Below, piece after piece: positions 8,742 through 17,885 of a stretch of DNA of 64,000 nt; position 1 is the stretch's first letter; every line of letters starts with the position of its first letter. The position numbers were made by a program, and so were the translations under genes. The notes under the pieces were generated by a model that did no database searches, was not told where the DNA came from, and worked only from the letters and a program-made list of their open reading frames with translations. This DNA comes from Rhizobium glycinendophyticum (GTDB taxonomy: Bacteria > Pseudomonadota > Alphaproteobacteria > Rhizobiales > Rhizobiaceae), in assembly GCF_006443685.1 (NCBI RefSeq), contig NZ_VFYP01000001.1:2294001-2358000 (forward strand). The letters are read 5' to 3'.

Positions 8742-11093
8742 TCAGTTCTTGGCGGACACTCCGTTCGGGCGCACCAGCGAGGTGACGCGGCGGATCGCAA
8801 CGCGGCGATTCTGCTGCTCTGCAGCTTCCGTGCGGATCTTCAGGTAGCGCTCGCCATAACCCTGCACCGACATGTTTTCCGGCGGAATGCCGTAGACTTC
8901 GCTGAGCAACTGGGCGACCGTCGATGCGCGCTTGTCGGACAGGACAAGGTTTGCCTGGTCGGAACCCACGGCATCGGTGTGACCTTCGATCAGGAACACT
9001 TCGCCCGGATCCTTCTCCAGAAGCTTGCTCATGGCATCGGCAACCTTGCGCAGCGTCTTGGCCTGGGCAAGCGGCACTTCCGCCGACCCGGACGGGAAGG
9101 TGATCGTATCGAGGTCGATACGACGGACCTTGTCACGCAGACGGGCCGACGACTTAACCTCGTCGATCGAGTAGACACGCTCCACACGCTCGACAGGCGG
9201 CTGGCCGAGGAAGTCGTAATAGTCGCGGTCCGGTGCTCGAGAGGTGCTGATGATGTAGTCTTGGACCGGGACGGTCAGGCGCATCGGCGGCAGCGACAGC
9301 CCGACGTCGACGAAGACCTGCGGACGCTCGTTGTCGGCCTCGGGCGAGTACATCAGCACATATTCACGACCACGCGGCGAGATGCGCGAACGGATCACGA
9401 TGTCGCCGTAGCGGTTGTAGACGGTCACGATCCGCGAGCCATCCTCACGGATAATCGTTTCGCGGGTCCGACCACGCGGTAGCTTCTCGTAATAGCTTTC
9501 CTGCGAGTCGTAGCGCAGGCGCTCGCGATCATCGCCACGCACGATGATCTGGTTGCCGACATTGATGACCGTCCGGTTGTCGACCTGTTCGATGACCTGG
9601 ATCTGCGTCACCTGGTTTACGACATTGTTCTGGATCACCGTGTTATTGGTGGTGTTGTTGACCGTGTTATTCGTCGTGTTGTTGGTGATATTGGTCACGT
9701 TGGTGACATTGTTCACCACCGTCGTCGGCACGTCGAAGGTCGGCGCGGCGTCGAGGCGTGTGCCTTCCTCCGCGATGGTCGCTTTCACAGTTTCCGGCTC
9801 CACCTGCGTCACGTCGGCCTGAGCGTCCGCATCCGTCTGCGGCGGCGGCGCTACGTCTTCCTGGGCGCGCAGCTGGCTACGCTGTTCGCGGGCGGCATCG
9901 CCACCCGTATTGTCGGCGTCCTTGTCGCTGTCGAGAACGGCGGCTCCATTGTCGACAGGCAGGACCACGGTGTCGGTGCTCTGCGACGGATCTTCGGCGA
10001 TCGTTTGCTTCTCTTCTTCGGTGCGATTGTCCGTGATCTGCTCGACCGGCTGGTTCTCCGGCGGCAGGACGGCAGGCACGACCACTTCTTCGGTCGGCGT
10101 CTGCTCGGACTGATCGGTCGCCTGCTCCGGCTGATCTGTTGTCTGATCGGGCTGTTCTGTACCGTCGGCCGGCGCCTGGGCATCCGTCTGGGTGTCCGTG
10201 CTACCATCGGCAGGCGTCTGAGCCTGATCCTCGGCCGGCTCTTCCGTGGACTGTCCTTCCGGGGCAGCCTGCTCCTGCGCGGGCTCCTCGGTATTCTGCT
10301 GGTCAGGCGACTGCTCTTCGGTCTGCTCAGCCGGCGGAACCGGGCATTCGGCTTCGCTGGTCGCCGTCGATCCGTCCGCGCAGGTTACGCTCTCTGCCGG
10401 GGTCTCCTCGGCGGGCTGCTCAGCCTGCTGCGGGGCTTCAGCGTCGGCATCCGCCTTGGCCTTGGCCTCGGCTTCAGCCTGCGCCTGGGCTTCGGCATCT
10501 GCCTGAGCTTGAGCCTCGGCCTGAGCCTTTGCATCCGCCTCGGCCTGAGCCTTTGCATCCGCCTCGGCTTGAGCCTGCGCTTCAGCTTCGGCCTGCTGAC
10601 GCTGCGCCTCTTCTTCTGCCTGGCGCTGGGCTTCGGCTTCGGCTTCCGCCTGCTGTTGCTGAGCCTCGGCTTCAGCCTGTGCCTGAGCTTCTGCCTCGGC
10701 CTGTGCCTGAGCTTCGGCCTGCGCCTGCGCTTCCGCTTCTGCCTGCGCCTGCGCTTCTGCCTGCGCCTGGGCTTCTGCCTCGGCCTGCGCCTGGGCCTCG
10801 GCCTGAGCCTGTGCTTCCGCCTCGGCCTGCGCCTGAGCTTCTGCTTCAGCCTGACGCTGTTCTTCTTGCGCCTGTGCCTCGGCATCGCGGGCGTTGCAGG
10901 TTTCCTGATCGTCCGCCTCGGAGCCGTCGCTGCAGACAACGGCCTGTGCGAGCTCGATCAACCCTTGCTCAGCCTGACGTGATTGCGTCTGCGAATCCCC
11001 AAAGCGTGTGGCCGACGCGGCCACCGGCTCCGCCAGTACTGCCATGGACAGCACGGGTATCGCGACCGTGTTCAGCAATCTATTCTTGAACAT
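8742..11093 (-). CDS. OmpA-family envelope protein with long Ala/Gln/Glu repeat
   Basis: The 783-residue protein starts at the ATG at 11093, with AAGGAAGGAAA upstream and a signal peptide ending near AAASA-type residues (VAASA, about 28). Residues 71-220 are an imperfect AEAQAQ repeat. Acidic Pro/Thr/Gln-rich sequence follows, then an Asn/Thr/Val-rich stretch ([13 protein letters not shown]). The C-terminal OmpA peptidoglycan-binding domain has [20 protein letters not shown] and NRRVAIRR. It probably anchors the outer envelope to peptidoglycan with an extended middle. Such proteins are common in rhizobia (often annotated as OmpA family). A strong hairpin separates it from mobB. Confidence 0.9.
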   Translation of the reverse strand: MFKNRLLNTVAIPVLSMAVLAEPVAASATRFGDSQTQSRQAEQGLIELAQAVVCSDGSEADDQETCNARDAEAQAQEEQRQAEAEAQAQAEAEAQAQAEAQAQAEAEAQAQAEAQAQAEAEAQAQAEAQAQAEAEAQAQAEAEAQQQQAEAEAEAQRQAEEEAQRQQAEAEAQAQAEADAKAQAEADAKAQAEAQAQADAEAQAQAEAEAKAKADADAEAPQQAEQPAEETPAESVTCADGSTATSEAECPVPPAEQTEEQSPDQQNTEEPAQEQAAPEGQSTEEPAEDQAQTPADGSTDTQTDAQAPADGTEQPDQTTDQPEQATDQSEQTPTEEVVVPAVLPPENQPVEQITDNRTEEEKQTIAEDPSQSTDTVVLPVDNGAAVLDSDKDADNTGGDAAREQRSQLRAQEDVAPPPQTDADAQADVTQVEPETVKATIAEEGTRLDAAPTFDVPTTVVNNVTNVTNITNNTTNNTVNNTTNNTVIQNNVVNQVTQIQVIEQVDNRTVINVGNQIIVRGDDRERLRYDSQESYYEKLPRGRTRETIIREDGSRIVTVYNRYGDIVIRSRISPRGREYVLMYSPEADNERPQVFVDVGLSLPPMRLTVPVQDYIISTSRAPDRDYYDFLGQPPVERVERVYSIDEVKSSARLRDKVRRIDLDTITFPSGSAEVPLAQAKTLRKVADAMSKLLEKDPGEVFLIEGHTDAVGSDQANLVLSDKRASTVAQLLSEVYGIPPENMSVQGYGERYLKIRTEAAEQQNRRVAIRRVTSLVRPNGVSAKN
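10427..10883 (-). repeat. Degenerate tandem repeat coding for AEAQAQ units
   Basis: About 150 codons repeat six- to eight-residue units built on Ala-Glu-Ala-Gln, with a few Lys/Arg/Asp variants. The DNA is a matching series of related short units on the minus strand. The encoded stretch should form a long charged single helix or coiled coil. Copies are imperfect, so the array looks old rather than freshly expanded. Confidence 0.85.
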
Positions 11094-11450
11094 CCCTGCG
11101 TTTCCTTCCTTCACGCCACCTGCAATCTTGGCGACTGCTTCAAGTGGCGCCGTTAATATCGACGTCGATTCCGCGAACCGAAACTGCGTGCAAGCTAGGT
11201 TCTGCAAAATTAACCTTGTCTGAACGAGTTGGAACCTTTTTTGCTCCATCCAGCAAGAGACGACTGACACTTCTCATGGTTCCATCCCGTATCCTTGCAT
11301 TGCACCTAAATCTGGATGCGACACTCTTTGTTGTTGATTTCGGCATCGAAAGCAGACGAATATTGGGCCCAAGTGTGGCCCATCAGACCACACGATCCAG
11401 GATAGCCGCTTCAAAAAGACTAACGGCATCCGCCAACAGAGAGGGATCTC
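11094..11450. other. Intergenic region upstream of the amino acid importer
   Basis: This 357-base gap separates two divergent genes. It must hold the promoters of the OmpA-like gene and the importer operon. The perfect palindrome TTGGGCCCAA (11363-11372) lies about 80 bases before the importer start and is a possible regulator site. AGAGAGGGATCTC before 11451 is the ribosome binding site. I see no convincing small protein; an unannotated small RNA cannot be excluded. Confidence 0.5.
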
Positions 11451-12224
11451 ATGCGTATTCCGACACGTTTTCTGGCAGCCGCCTCAATCGCGGCGCTGTC
11501 GCTCTTCGCCGGTTCTGCCATGGCGCAGGAAAAGCTTATCATTGGGACGGAAGGCGCCTACCCGCCCTTCAATAATCTCGAAGCAGATGGCACGCTGGTT
11601 GGCTTCGACATCGACATCGCCAAGGCGCTTTGCGATGAGATGAAGGTCACCTGCGAATTCGTTACCCAGGATTGGGACGGCATCATCCCCGCCCTCCAGG
11701 CCAAGAAGTTTGACGCGATCATCGCCTCGATGTCGATCACGCCAGAGCGTCTCGAGAAGGTCGACTTCTCCAAGAAGTACTACAACACCCCGCCGGCCGT
11801 CGCCGTGCCGAAGGATTCGCCGATCACCGATGTTGCAGGCCTCAAGGGCAAGACCATCGGCGCCCAGTCTTCGACGACCCACGCGAACTATGCCGAAAAG
11901 CACATGCCCGATTCGGAGCTGAAGCTTTATCCGACGGCGGACGAGTACAAGCTTGACCTCGAAGGCGGTCGTGTTGACGCCGTCGTCGACGACATCGTCG
12001 TTCTTTCGGAATGGCTGAAGTCTGACGCCGGCACCTGCTGCAAGATCCTGACCCCGCTGCCGGTCGATAAGGAGATCAACGGCGAAGGCGCAGGCATTGC
12101 CGTGCGCAAGGGCGAAACGGCGCTGGCCGACAAGTTCTCGGCCGCCATCGAGGCGATCCGCGCCAGCGGCAAATATGCCGAAATCAACAAGAAGTATTTC
12201 GACTTCGACGTCTATGGGGACTAA
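11451..12224 (+). CDS. Periplasmic polar amino acid binding protein (ABC importer)
   Basis: The 257-residue family 3 solute-binding protein has a signal peptide cleaved after AGSAMA. The family pattern follows: IIGTEGAYPPFNNLEADGTL, FDIDIAKALCDEM, IIASMSITPERLEKVDFSKKYY. It resembles lysine/arginine/ornithine or opine binding proteins (ArgT, HisJ, OccT). The paired Cys near 198-199 and the conserved Arg/Asp ligands fit a basic amino acid. The exact ligand is inference. It is the first gene of an operon with two permeases, separated from them by a hairpin. Confidence 0.9.
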   Translation: MRIPTRFLAAASIAALSLFAGSAMAQEKLIIGTEGAYPPFNNLEADGTLVGFDIDIAKALCDEMKVTCEFVTQDWDGIIPALQAKKFDAIIASMSITPERLEKVDFSKKYYNTPPAVAVPKDSPITDVAGLKGKTIGAQSSTTHANYAEKHMPDSELKLYPTADEYKLDLEGGRVDAVVDDIVVLSEWLKSDAGTCCKILTPLPVDKEINGEGAGIAVRKGETALADKFSAAIEAIRASGKYAEINKKYFDFDVYGD

Positions 12225-12247
12225 TTTCCCGGTTTTATGACAATCGC

Positions 12248-12276
12248 GATGGCGGAAGTTAAACGCTTCCGCCATC
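12248..12276 (+). terminator. Hairpin between binding protein and permease genes
   Basis: GATGGCGGAAG and CTTCCGCCATC form an 11-bp perfect stem with a 7-base loop, followed by TTGCTTT. In importer operons such hairpins stabilise the upstream message or partly stop transcription, so that binding protein exceeds permease. That role is inferred. Confidence 0.7.
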
Positions 12277-12330
12277 TTGCTTTACGGACCTGAAGAAAGA
12301 AGGCGGAAAAAACCGCCAAGGGGGAATGGC

Positions 12331-13134
12331 ATGGGCGGACTGTCTTCCGCACTGGGCTCGCTTTGGGCCACTCTATCGTATTGGCTCGATCCGTTTTGCG
12401 GGCCGGTGGGTGTCTTCGCGATCTTTGGTGGCGATGGGTTGTTGTCCTGCGGCAATGTCGGTTGGGCCGATGAAATCGCGCTTGGCGTCAAAGTCACCAT
12501 CGTCCTTGCCCTCATCACTCTGCCGGTTGGACTTTTCCTCGGCTTCCTGATCGCGCTCGCCATGCAGTCGGAGGAGCGGAGCCTTCGCACAGCCGCCGGC
12601 ATCTACACGACGATCTTCCGAGGCCTTCCCGAACTGCTGACCCTCTTCATCGTCTATTTCGGCTTCCAGATGATGGTCCAGGCCGTGCTCTCGTGGTTCG
12701 GCAGCGAAGAGCGGGTGGAAATCAATGCCTTCTTCGCCGGCATGCTGGCGCTCTCGGTCGTCTTTTCCTCCTACTGCTCGGAAGTGCTTCTTTCCGCCTT
12801 CCGGGCCATTCCCAAGGGCCAGTACGAAGCCGGCAGCGCCGTCGGCCTGTCGCGTCGCCGCACGATGCGACTCGTGATCGTGCCACAGTTGGTGCGCATC
12901 GCCCTGCCCGGTCTGGGAAACCTCTGGATGAACCTCTTGAAGGATACGGCCCTCGTCTCGGTCATCGGCCTCACCGACATCCTGCGCCAGACGGGCGTCG
13001 CGGCCAAGGTGACGAAGGAAGCCTTTCTGTTTTACGCCATCGCCTGTGCGCTGTATCTGGTGCTTGCCACTCTCTCCTCCTTCGGGCTGAACGCTATCTC
13101 GAACTGGGCCAATCGCGCGGAGACAAGCCGATGA
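12331..13134 (+). CDS. Polar amino acid ABC transporter permease (HisQ-like)
   Basis: The 267-residue inner-membrane protein has five or six hydrophobic helices. The ABC permease EAA loop is EAGSAVGLSRRRTMRLVIVP, followed by QLVRIALPGLGNLWMNLLKDTALVS, typical of the HisM/HisQ family. The start is the ATG at 12331 with AAGGGGGAA upstream; a frame open from 12277 would run into the hairpin. It pairs with the next gene, whose start overlaps its stop (ATGA), to form the heterodimeric channel. Confidence 0.88.
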   Translation: MGGLSSALGSLWATLSYWLDPFCGPVGVFAIFGGDGLLSCGNVGWADEIALGVKVTIVLALITLPVGLFLGFLIALAMQSEERSLRTAAGIYTTIFRGLPELLTLFIVYFGFQMMVQAVLSWFGSEERVEINAFFAGMLALSVVFSSYCSEVLLSAFRAIPKGQYEAGSAVGLSRRRTMRLVIVPQLVRIALPGLGNLWMNLLKDTALVSVIGLTDILRQTGVAAKVTKEAFLFYAIACALYLVLATLSSFGLNAISNWANRAETSR

Positions 13135-13961
13135 GCCATGCCCTGGACCTCATCCCCGCTCGCCCTGCACCGCCTCTGGTGACGCCGGCCATGACGCCTG
13201 CCCGCGCCCTCGGCTATGGCGTGCTCGGCCTATGGCTGCTGCTTGCCATCGGGCTCGCCTACATGATGGTGACAGGCTGGGACACCGACAAATTCGTCAA
13301 ATACGGCCCGCGCTATCTAGAGGGCCTGGCAACCACCCTGGCGCTGGTTGCAAGTTCGATCGCCCTCGGCGCGGTACTATCAGTACCGATCGCCTATGCA
13401 CGAATGTCGAAAAACATCGTGCTCAACACCATCGCCTATGCCTATGTCTACGTCTTCCGCGGCACACCGATGCTCGCCCAGATCTATCTGATCTATTACG
13501 GCCTCGGTTCCTTCCGGGCGGAGATCGAGGCCGTGGGTCTGTGGTGGTTTTTCCGCGAGGCCTGGTATTGCGCCATCCTCGCGATGACCATGAACACCGC
13601 CGCCTATCAGGCAGAGATCCTGCGCGGCGCGATCCAGAGTGTGCCGCGCGGTCAGACGGAAGGCGCCAAATCGCTTGGCCTGCCGCCATCGGTGACGTTC
13701 TGGAAGATCATTCTTCCCCAAGCACTGATCGTGGCGCTACGCCCTTATGGCAACGAGATCATCCTGATGATCAAGGGCTCGGCCGTGGTCGCGGTCGTGA
13801 CCGTGCTCGACCTGATGGGACAGACACGCTACGCCTTCTCGCGCACCTTCGACTACCAGACCTATCTCTGGGCCGCGATCTTCTACCTCGCCATCGTCGA
13901 ACTCCTGCGCAACACCTGGGCTGCGCTGGAGGCGCGCCTGACCCGTCATCTCAAGCGGTAG
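13131..13961 (+). CDS. Polar amino acid ABC transporter permease (HisM-like)
   Basis: This 276-residue protein is the second channel subunit. It shows the family pattern VFRGTPMLAQIYLIYYGLG, AYQAEILRGAIQSVPRGQ, and the EAA loop EGAKSLGLPPSVTFWKIILP. The start lies in an ATGA overlap with the first permease. The unit stops here without an ATP-binding gene, so the ATPase must be encoded elsewhere or shared with another importer. Confidence 0.9.
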   Translation: MSHALDLIPARPAPPLVTPAMTPARALGYGVLGLWLLLAIGLAYMMVTGWDTDKFVKYGPRYLEGLATTLALVASSIALGAVLSVPIAYARMSKNIVLNTIAYAYVYVFRGTPMLAQIYLIYYGLGSFRAEIEAVGLWWFFREAWYCAILAMTMNTAAYQAEILRGAIQSVPRGQTEGAKSLGLPPSVTFWKIILPQALIVALRPYGNEIILMIKGSAVVAVVTVLDLMGQTRYAFSRTFDYQTYLWAAIFYLAIVELLRNTWAALEARLTRHLKR

Positions 13962-13969
13962 CTTCACCT

Positions 13970-14005
13970 CACTTGGCAGCACTTTCATTGGCAGGCTGCC
14001 AAGTG
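13970..14005 (+). terminator. Likely terminator of the importer operon
   Basis: CACTTGGCAGC and GCTGCCAAGTG form a perfect 11-bp stem around a 14-base loop, nine bases after the permease stop. A smaller GAGG-AAA-CCTC hairpin with a T-rich end follows at about 14010-14022. Together they look like a terminator. Confidence 0.6.
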
Positions 14006-14176
14006 ATTGAGAGGAAACCTCTTTCTCTATCGCGCGGGCATCTTTAGAGTTTCGTTTACTCTGTCATGTTTCCATCATGTCAGGGCCCGCGTTGGTCGCG
14101 GCCCCGGTCGGTCGCGGAAGCGCTGATACCGTCCGCGTCGATCCGTCTTCCAGAAGAACACGGGGAACGTACGCAC

Positions 14177-14443
14177 ATGAACACGGAAATGGAAATGATG
14201 CTGAAGGGCTATGGTCTGACCACCGCCCAGATCCTCTATCGCCTGCCCGACCACCCTTCCCTGCTGCAAACCTATATCTGGCAGCACTACGATCTGGCTC
14301 CTGACTTTCCCGAGATGCGCGGCTTCCTGCGCTTCTGGCAGGACAAGATCGAAGGGCCGCTGCACTCGGTGACGTATGTGCACAAGAAGATGATAGCCGC
14401 CAGCGAGTGGCGCGCGCTCAAAGGTGAGTTCATCCTTCACTGA
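14177..14443 (+). CDS. usg: Usg family protein
   Basis: The 88-residue protein carries the full Usg pattern: LKGYGLTTAQILYRLPDHPS, LLQTYIWQHYDLAPDFPEM, then FLRFWQDKIEGPLHSV. Usg is a small conserved alphaproteobacterial protein of unknown biochemical role; the name comes from its position next to a tryptophan gene in some species. The start at 14177 gives the usual length, and the open frame upstream of it is not conserved. It converges on the DUF2270 gene with six bases between the stops. Confidence 0.9.
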   Translation: MNTEMEMMLKGYGLTTAQILYRLPDHPSLLQTYIWQHYDLAPDFPEMRGFLRFWQDKIEGPLHSVTYVHKKMIAASEWRALKGEFILH

Positions 14444-14449
14444 CTGCGC

Positions 14450-15187
14450 TCAGACATGCACTTCGCCATGGGCGAATTCACCGTCCTCAGGTTCAGGGTA
14501 AAAGACCGCAGCCACCAGGGCGACATAGAAGGCGAGAACGAGGCCAAGCACGACGGCCCCGTGGAGCGGCCCCAGATGTGCATTGACCACCACTTGCTGG
14601 AGGTTGCCGACGAACTCGACCGGCCGTTCTCCCGCCTGCAGTTTAGGGCTTGATATCTTCAGCCCCCAGGCGAGCAGCAGGATCAGGTACATCCAAATGT
14701 AATTCCGGCGGATGCGCCGGAACAGCGCCTCACGGTAGCTGATGAGAAACAGCGGTGCCCGCAGGCTGGCGGCAATGGCATCGGCCCAGTCCGCATTCAG
14801 TTCGGCCCTTGGGCAGAGCGCCTGAGCAAAATAATGCCGTTCCAGCTGCCTGACCCTCGCGCGATAGACATCGAAAAAGCGATAGCGCCGCGCCTCGATT
14901 AAAAGGAAGACCGAGATCAGCAGCATGGCGAAAAGCACCACACCGTGATGGGACGTCGGCGTCGAGAGCGACACGGACAACAGACCGGCCACCACTGTCA
15001 TCGACCAGTTCGTCGTCCGGTCGATCCTGTCCCGCCAGCTCGTCATCCGCGCCATCTCGCCGCGATAATAGTGGATGATCATGTTGGCCTTTTCGGCCGA
15101 GGTGGAGGGCAATGCCGGAGCGCGCCGCGGCTGTTGTTGCGGCGTGATTTGCGCAAGGGTCTCGGTCTCGGATTGCAGTTGCGACAT
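14450..15187 (-). CDS. DUF2270 predicted integral membrane protein
   Basis: The 245-residue protein has an N-terminal cytoplasmic stretch and a conserved segment MIIHYYRGEMARMTSWRDRI. Two close helices follow near residues 63-100, then two more (YIWMYLILLLAWGL and VVLGLVLAFYVALVAAVFY) near the end. This matches DUF2270, a family found in rhizobia and other proteobacteria with no known function. The start at MSQLQSE has GGGAG seven bases upstream. The paired short loops and the helix-rich cytoplasmic domain suggest a structural or signalling membrane role; that is inference only. Confidence 0.8.
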   Translation of the reverse strand: MSQLQSETETLAQITPQQQPRRAPALPSTSAEKANMIIHYYRGEMARMTSWRDRIDRTTNWSMTVVAGLLSVSLSTPTSHHGVVLFAMLLISVFLLIEARRYRFFDVYRARVRQLERHYFAQALCPRAELNADWADAIAASLRAPLFLISYREALFRRIRRNYIWMYLILLLAWGLKISSPKLQAGERPVEFVGNLQQVVVNAHLGPLHGAVVLGLVLAFYVALVAAVFYPEPEDGEFAHGEVHV

Positions 15188-15312
15188 GACGTGGCTCCCT
15201 GTTCCTGAGAACGTCACAATCCGCGAGCTGTTCCGTTTCGATTGCCAAGCAAGCCCGGACCGGCTAGACGACCCGCAAACGGCCTCGAAAGGCCCCGGGA
15301 CAGGAGCGCCTC

Positions 15313-16125
15313 ATGGCCAAGATCGACGAAGAAGCATTGGCGGAAGCCTATAACCGAGCACTGGCCCTGGAAAAGGCGGGCGAGATCGATGCTGCCGTCA
15401 AAGCCTATGAGGAAGTGCTGGCGATCGATCCCGAGGACCACGGTGGCGCCTCCGTGCGCATCGCAGCCCTCGGCCGCGGTGAAGCTCCACCCAAGGCCCC
15501 GGACGCCTATGTGGAAACACTCTTCGACCAGCATGCCGAAGCCTTTGAGGACATCCTCGTCGAGCAACTCGGCTACACCGTACCGATGATGGTGCGCCAG
15601 CGCCTCCAGACCCTCGAACTCGGTCCGTTCCAGCGCCTGCTCGACCTTGGTTGCGGCACAGGTCTCACCGGCGGCGCGCTTCGCGACATGGTCGCCGACA
15701 TGACCGGGATCGACATCTCGGAGAAGATGGTCGAGATCGCCCACGAGAAGGATCTGTACGAAACCCTCTATGTGGCAGAGATCGAAGATTTCCTTGAAGA
15801 CAATGACGACGAACCTTTCGATCTTGTGACCGCGACCGATGTCCTGCCGTATCTGGGTGCGCTCGAGCCGCTGTTTTTCGGAGCCGCCGAAAACATGGGA
15901 CCCGGCGGCATCTTCATATTCTCCTCAGAGACTGCGACTGAAGAGGTCATGGCCGGACGCCCCTTTATCGTCGGCCCACATCAGCGCTTCGTCCATGCAG
16001 AGACCTATGTGCGCGAGCGACTGACGGCCACGGGCTTTGAACTAGTCGAAATCACCCAGATCAACGTCCGGATGCAGGATGGCAATCCCTCGCCGGGCCA
16101 TCTGATTATTGCTAGAAAAAGTTGA
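15313..16125 (+). CDS. TPR-containing SAM-dependent methyltransferase
   Basis: The 270-residue protein has a single TPR-like helical pair at 8-41 (ALALEKAGEIDAAVKAYEEV). A class I methyltransferase domain follows, with SAM motif I LLDLGCGTGLTGGALRD near 113 and acidic motif GIDISEKMVEIA. It ends with the C-terminal strand GHLIIARKS. It resembles rhizobial methyltransferases described as TPR plus Methyltransf_11/12; the substrate is unknown. AGGAG lies upstream of the ATG. It is divergent from DUF2270. Confidence 0.88.
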   Translation: MAKIDEEALAEAYNRALALEKAGEIDAAVKAYEEVLAIDPEDHGGASVRIAALGRGEAPPKAPDAYVETLFDQHAEAFEDILVEQLGYTVPMMVRQRLQTLELGPFQRLLDLGCGTGLTGGALRDMVADMTGIDISEKMVEIAHEKDLYETLYVAEIEDFLEDNDDEPFDLVTATDVLPYLGALEPLFFGAAENMGPGGIFIFSSETATEEVMAGRPFIVGPHQRFVHAETYVRERLTATGFELVEITQINVRMQDGNPSPGHLIIARKS

Positions 16126-16228
16126 CCTTCGAACGCATAGGTTGTCTTTTTAAACCTGGAATTGCACCTGGTTTCTGGAAATCGTTTCAAGCCCCTGATC
16201 TTCTGTCGGGAAGATGGGGGGACGTGGT

Positions 16229-17791
16229 ATGGAACAGTTTTATTTCGGAATTTCGCTAATTGGCACAACGAAATCGCTGGCCGATTTCGCATCTCCGTCG
16301 AGCGGCTACGCCCTGCTCGTCGCGGTTCTGACGCCAATCACCTTCATTTATGCGCGTTACGAAATGCGCAACCGCCGCCTTCTCATCATTCGTGACTTCC
16401 TCACGTCATTCCCCGCAACGGCAGGCGGAAAGGAAGGCGTTTCGGGACAGACCAGCGGAGTCAATCCTTCACTCGAATTCGTCCGGTCGAAATATGTCCA
16501 GGACCTACCCTTTAGGCCGGGGGACCAGCGCGACTTCGACACTAAATCACCGGCCGAGCAGATCAATATCATCATCTCAAGAGTCAGGTTCGCCGGATGG
16601 GCGGACATGAGACTGCTGGTATCCTCGATCGGCATGATGATCGTGACCTACTATGGAACTGCAGCTCTCATCGAGGGTATTGGCCTCATCACTGCCGTTC
16701 AGTGCACGAACAAGGCGCCGGCCTGCACCGTTGATACGACAGCTCAATTACATCTCGTCGGCGGCCTGGCATTTGCCGGAGCCTATCTTGCAGCAATCAG
16801 AGGTTTCACGCGCGGCCTCGCCGTATTTGATCTGTCTGCTTTCACATTCATCCGCTACACGGTTGAATCAATTGTCTCCGTTGTCTTCATCCTCGCGCTT
16901 TACCGGGCCTTTCCGGATCCGACCTTCGGGCTGTCGTTTGCGCCACCAGCGGATGCCACAGCCGCAGCCCAAGCCACTGCCCCCGCAGAAGATTTGGCGA
17001 CAGCCCCTCTGCCGGGCGTCTCCAAGATCTGGCTGATCCTGGCACCTGTGCTTGGCTACCTGCCAGACAGCGCCACCAAATTCGCCCTTCTCCGGCTCCA
17101 GTCATTGATCGCCTGGGTCAAGATGGACGACGACCGATTCAACAAAATCACGCGCATCACCCCCTTGGATTCTCTGGACGGGATCGACTACGCCACACGC
17201 TTCAGATTGCAGGAATGCGGCATCTATGATGTGCAAGGACTGGCCACCTACAACCCAATCATGCTGCATATCGAGTCCCCCTACGGTATCTACCAAGCCG
17301 TGGACTGGATTGCGCAGGCGCAACTCTGCCACCTCGTCGGCCTGGAAAAATTCCTCGTCCTGCGGGAAATGCAGATCAGAACGATTTTCGATCTCGAACG
17401 CGCGATTGATTTCCGCCAGCCCGGGACGGTCAATAGTCCGCAAGGAAAGGAAAGCCCTGAAGAGTTCGATCTTCTCATCGCTGGAATTCTCGTGGCGCCG
17501 ACGCAAACATTACGAGATGTATGCAAAATCAGCGGGCTGGAGTTGCTGATGATCGGCGAGAATGGAGTCATCACCGCCAAAAATCCGGACGCATTTTGTC
17601 TCTGGTTCCGCGAAAAGCTCGGAGTGACGCCGGCAGAGATCAAGGTGAGGGTCGAACATATGATGGGCTGGATTGCAGACGACCTGCATGTCCGTCGCCT
17701 TCGGCGCATCTGGCAGGAGATTTCCGATTCCTTGGGCGAGCGATCAAAGAGACTTGATGGCGAAGCGCCGAAACCGGGCGCCGTCGGCTGA
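16229..17791 (+). CDS. Unrecognised membrane protein with cytoplasmic C-terminal domain
   Basis: I do not recognise this 520-residue protein. It has one membrane segment near 22-40 and a charged region, then three or four helices between about 125 and 290 interrupted by an Ala/Pro-rich stretch. A long soluble C-terminal half follows. That half includes LDGIDYATRFRLQECGIYDV, which looks like a helix-hairpin-helix, then a conserved-looking block rich in Leu, Tyr and Gln. The start at MEQFYF has GGGGGA six bases upstream. It stands alone, with about 100 bases on each side, and its base composition is slightly more AT-rich than its neighbours. It is not a known channel, kinase or transporter by eye. 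Confidence 0.75.
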   Translation: MEQFYFGISLIGTTKSLADFASPSSGYALLVAVLTPITFIYARYEMRNRRLLIIRDFLTSFPATAGGKEGVSGQTSGVNPSLEFVRSKYVQDLPFRPGDQRDFDTKSPAEQINIIISRVRFAGWADMRLLVSSIGMMIVTYYGTAALIEGIGLITAVQCTNKAPACTVDTTAQLHLVGGLAFAGAYLAAIRGFTRGLAVFDLSAFTFIRYTVESIVSVVFILALYRAFPDPTFGLSFAPPADATAAAQATAPAEDLATAPLPGVSKIWLILAPVLGYLPDSATKFALLRLQSLIAWVKMDDDRFNKITRITPLDSLDGIDYATRFRLQECGIYDVQGLATYNPIMLHIESPYGIYQAVDWIAQAQLCHLVGLEKFLVLREMQIRTIFDLERAIDFRQPGTVNSPQGKESPEEFDLLIAGILVAPTQTLRDVCKISGLELLMIGENGVITAKNPDAFCLWFREKLGVTPAEIKVRVEHMMGWIADDLHVRRLRRIWQEISDSLGERSKRLDGEAPKPGAVG

Positions 17792-17885
17792 CGAAACGAC
17801 CGTGTCGCCGCGTACTGCCCACCTTTCCATCCAGCCCTTCGTGCTTTATGCCTCGGCCTGAGGCAAAACTTGAGAGGCAGGTCAT

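Noticed and set aside
10427..10883. Repeat considered as a possible CRISPR array
   Set aside because: Units are contiguous, imperfect and coding; there are no unique spacers, and no cas genes are present.
10005..10982. Long plus-strand frames across the OmpA-like repeat
   Set aside because: They are Leu/Gly or Pro/Arg-rich readings of the repeat's complement; the minus-strand frame has a signal peptide and an OmpA domain.
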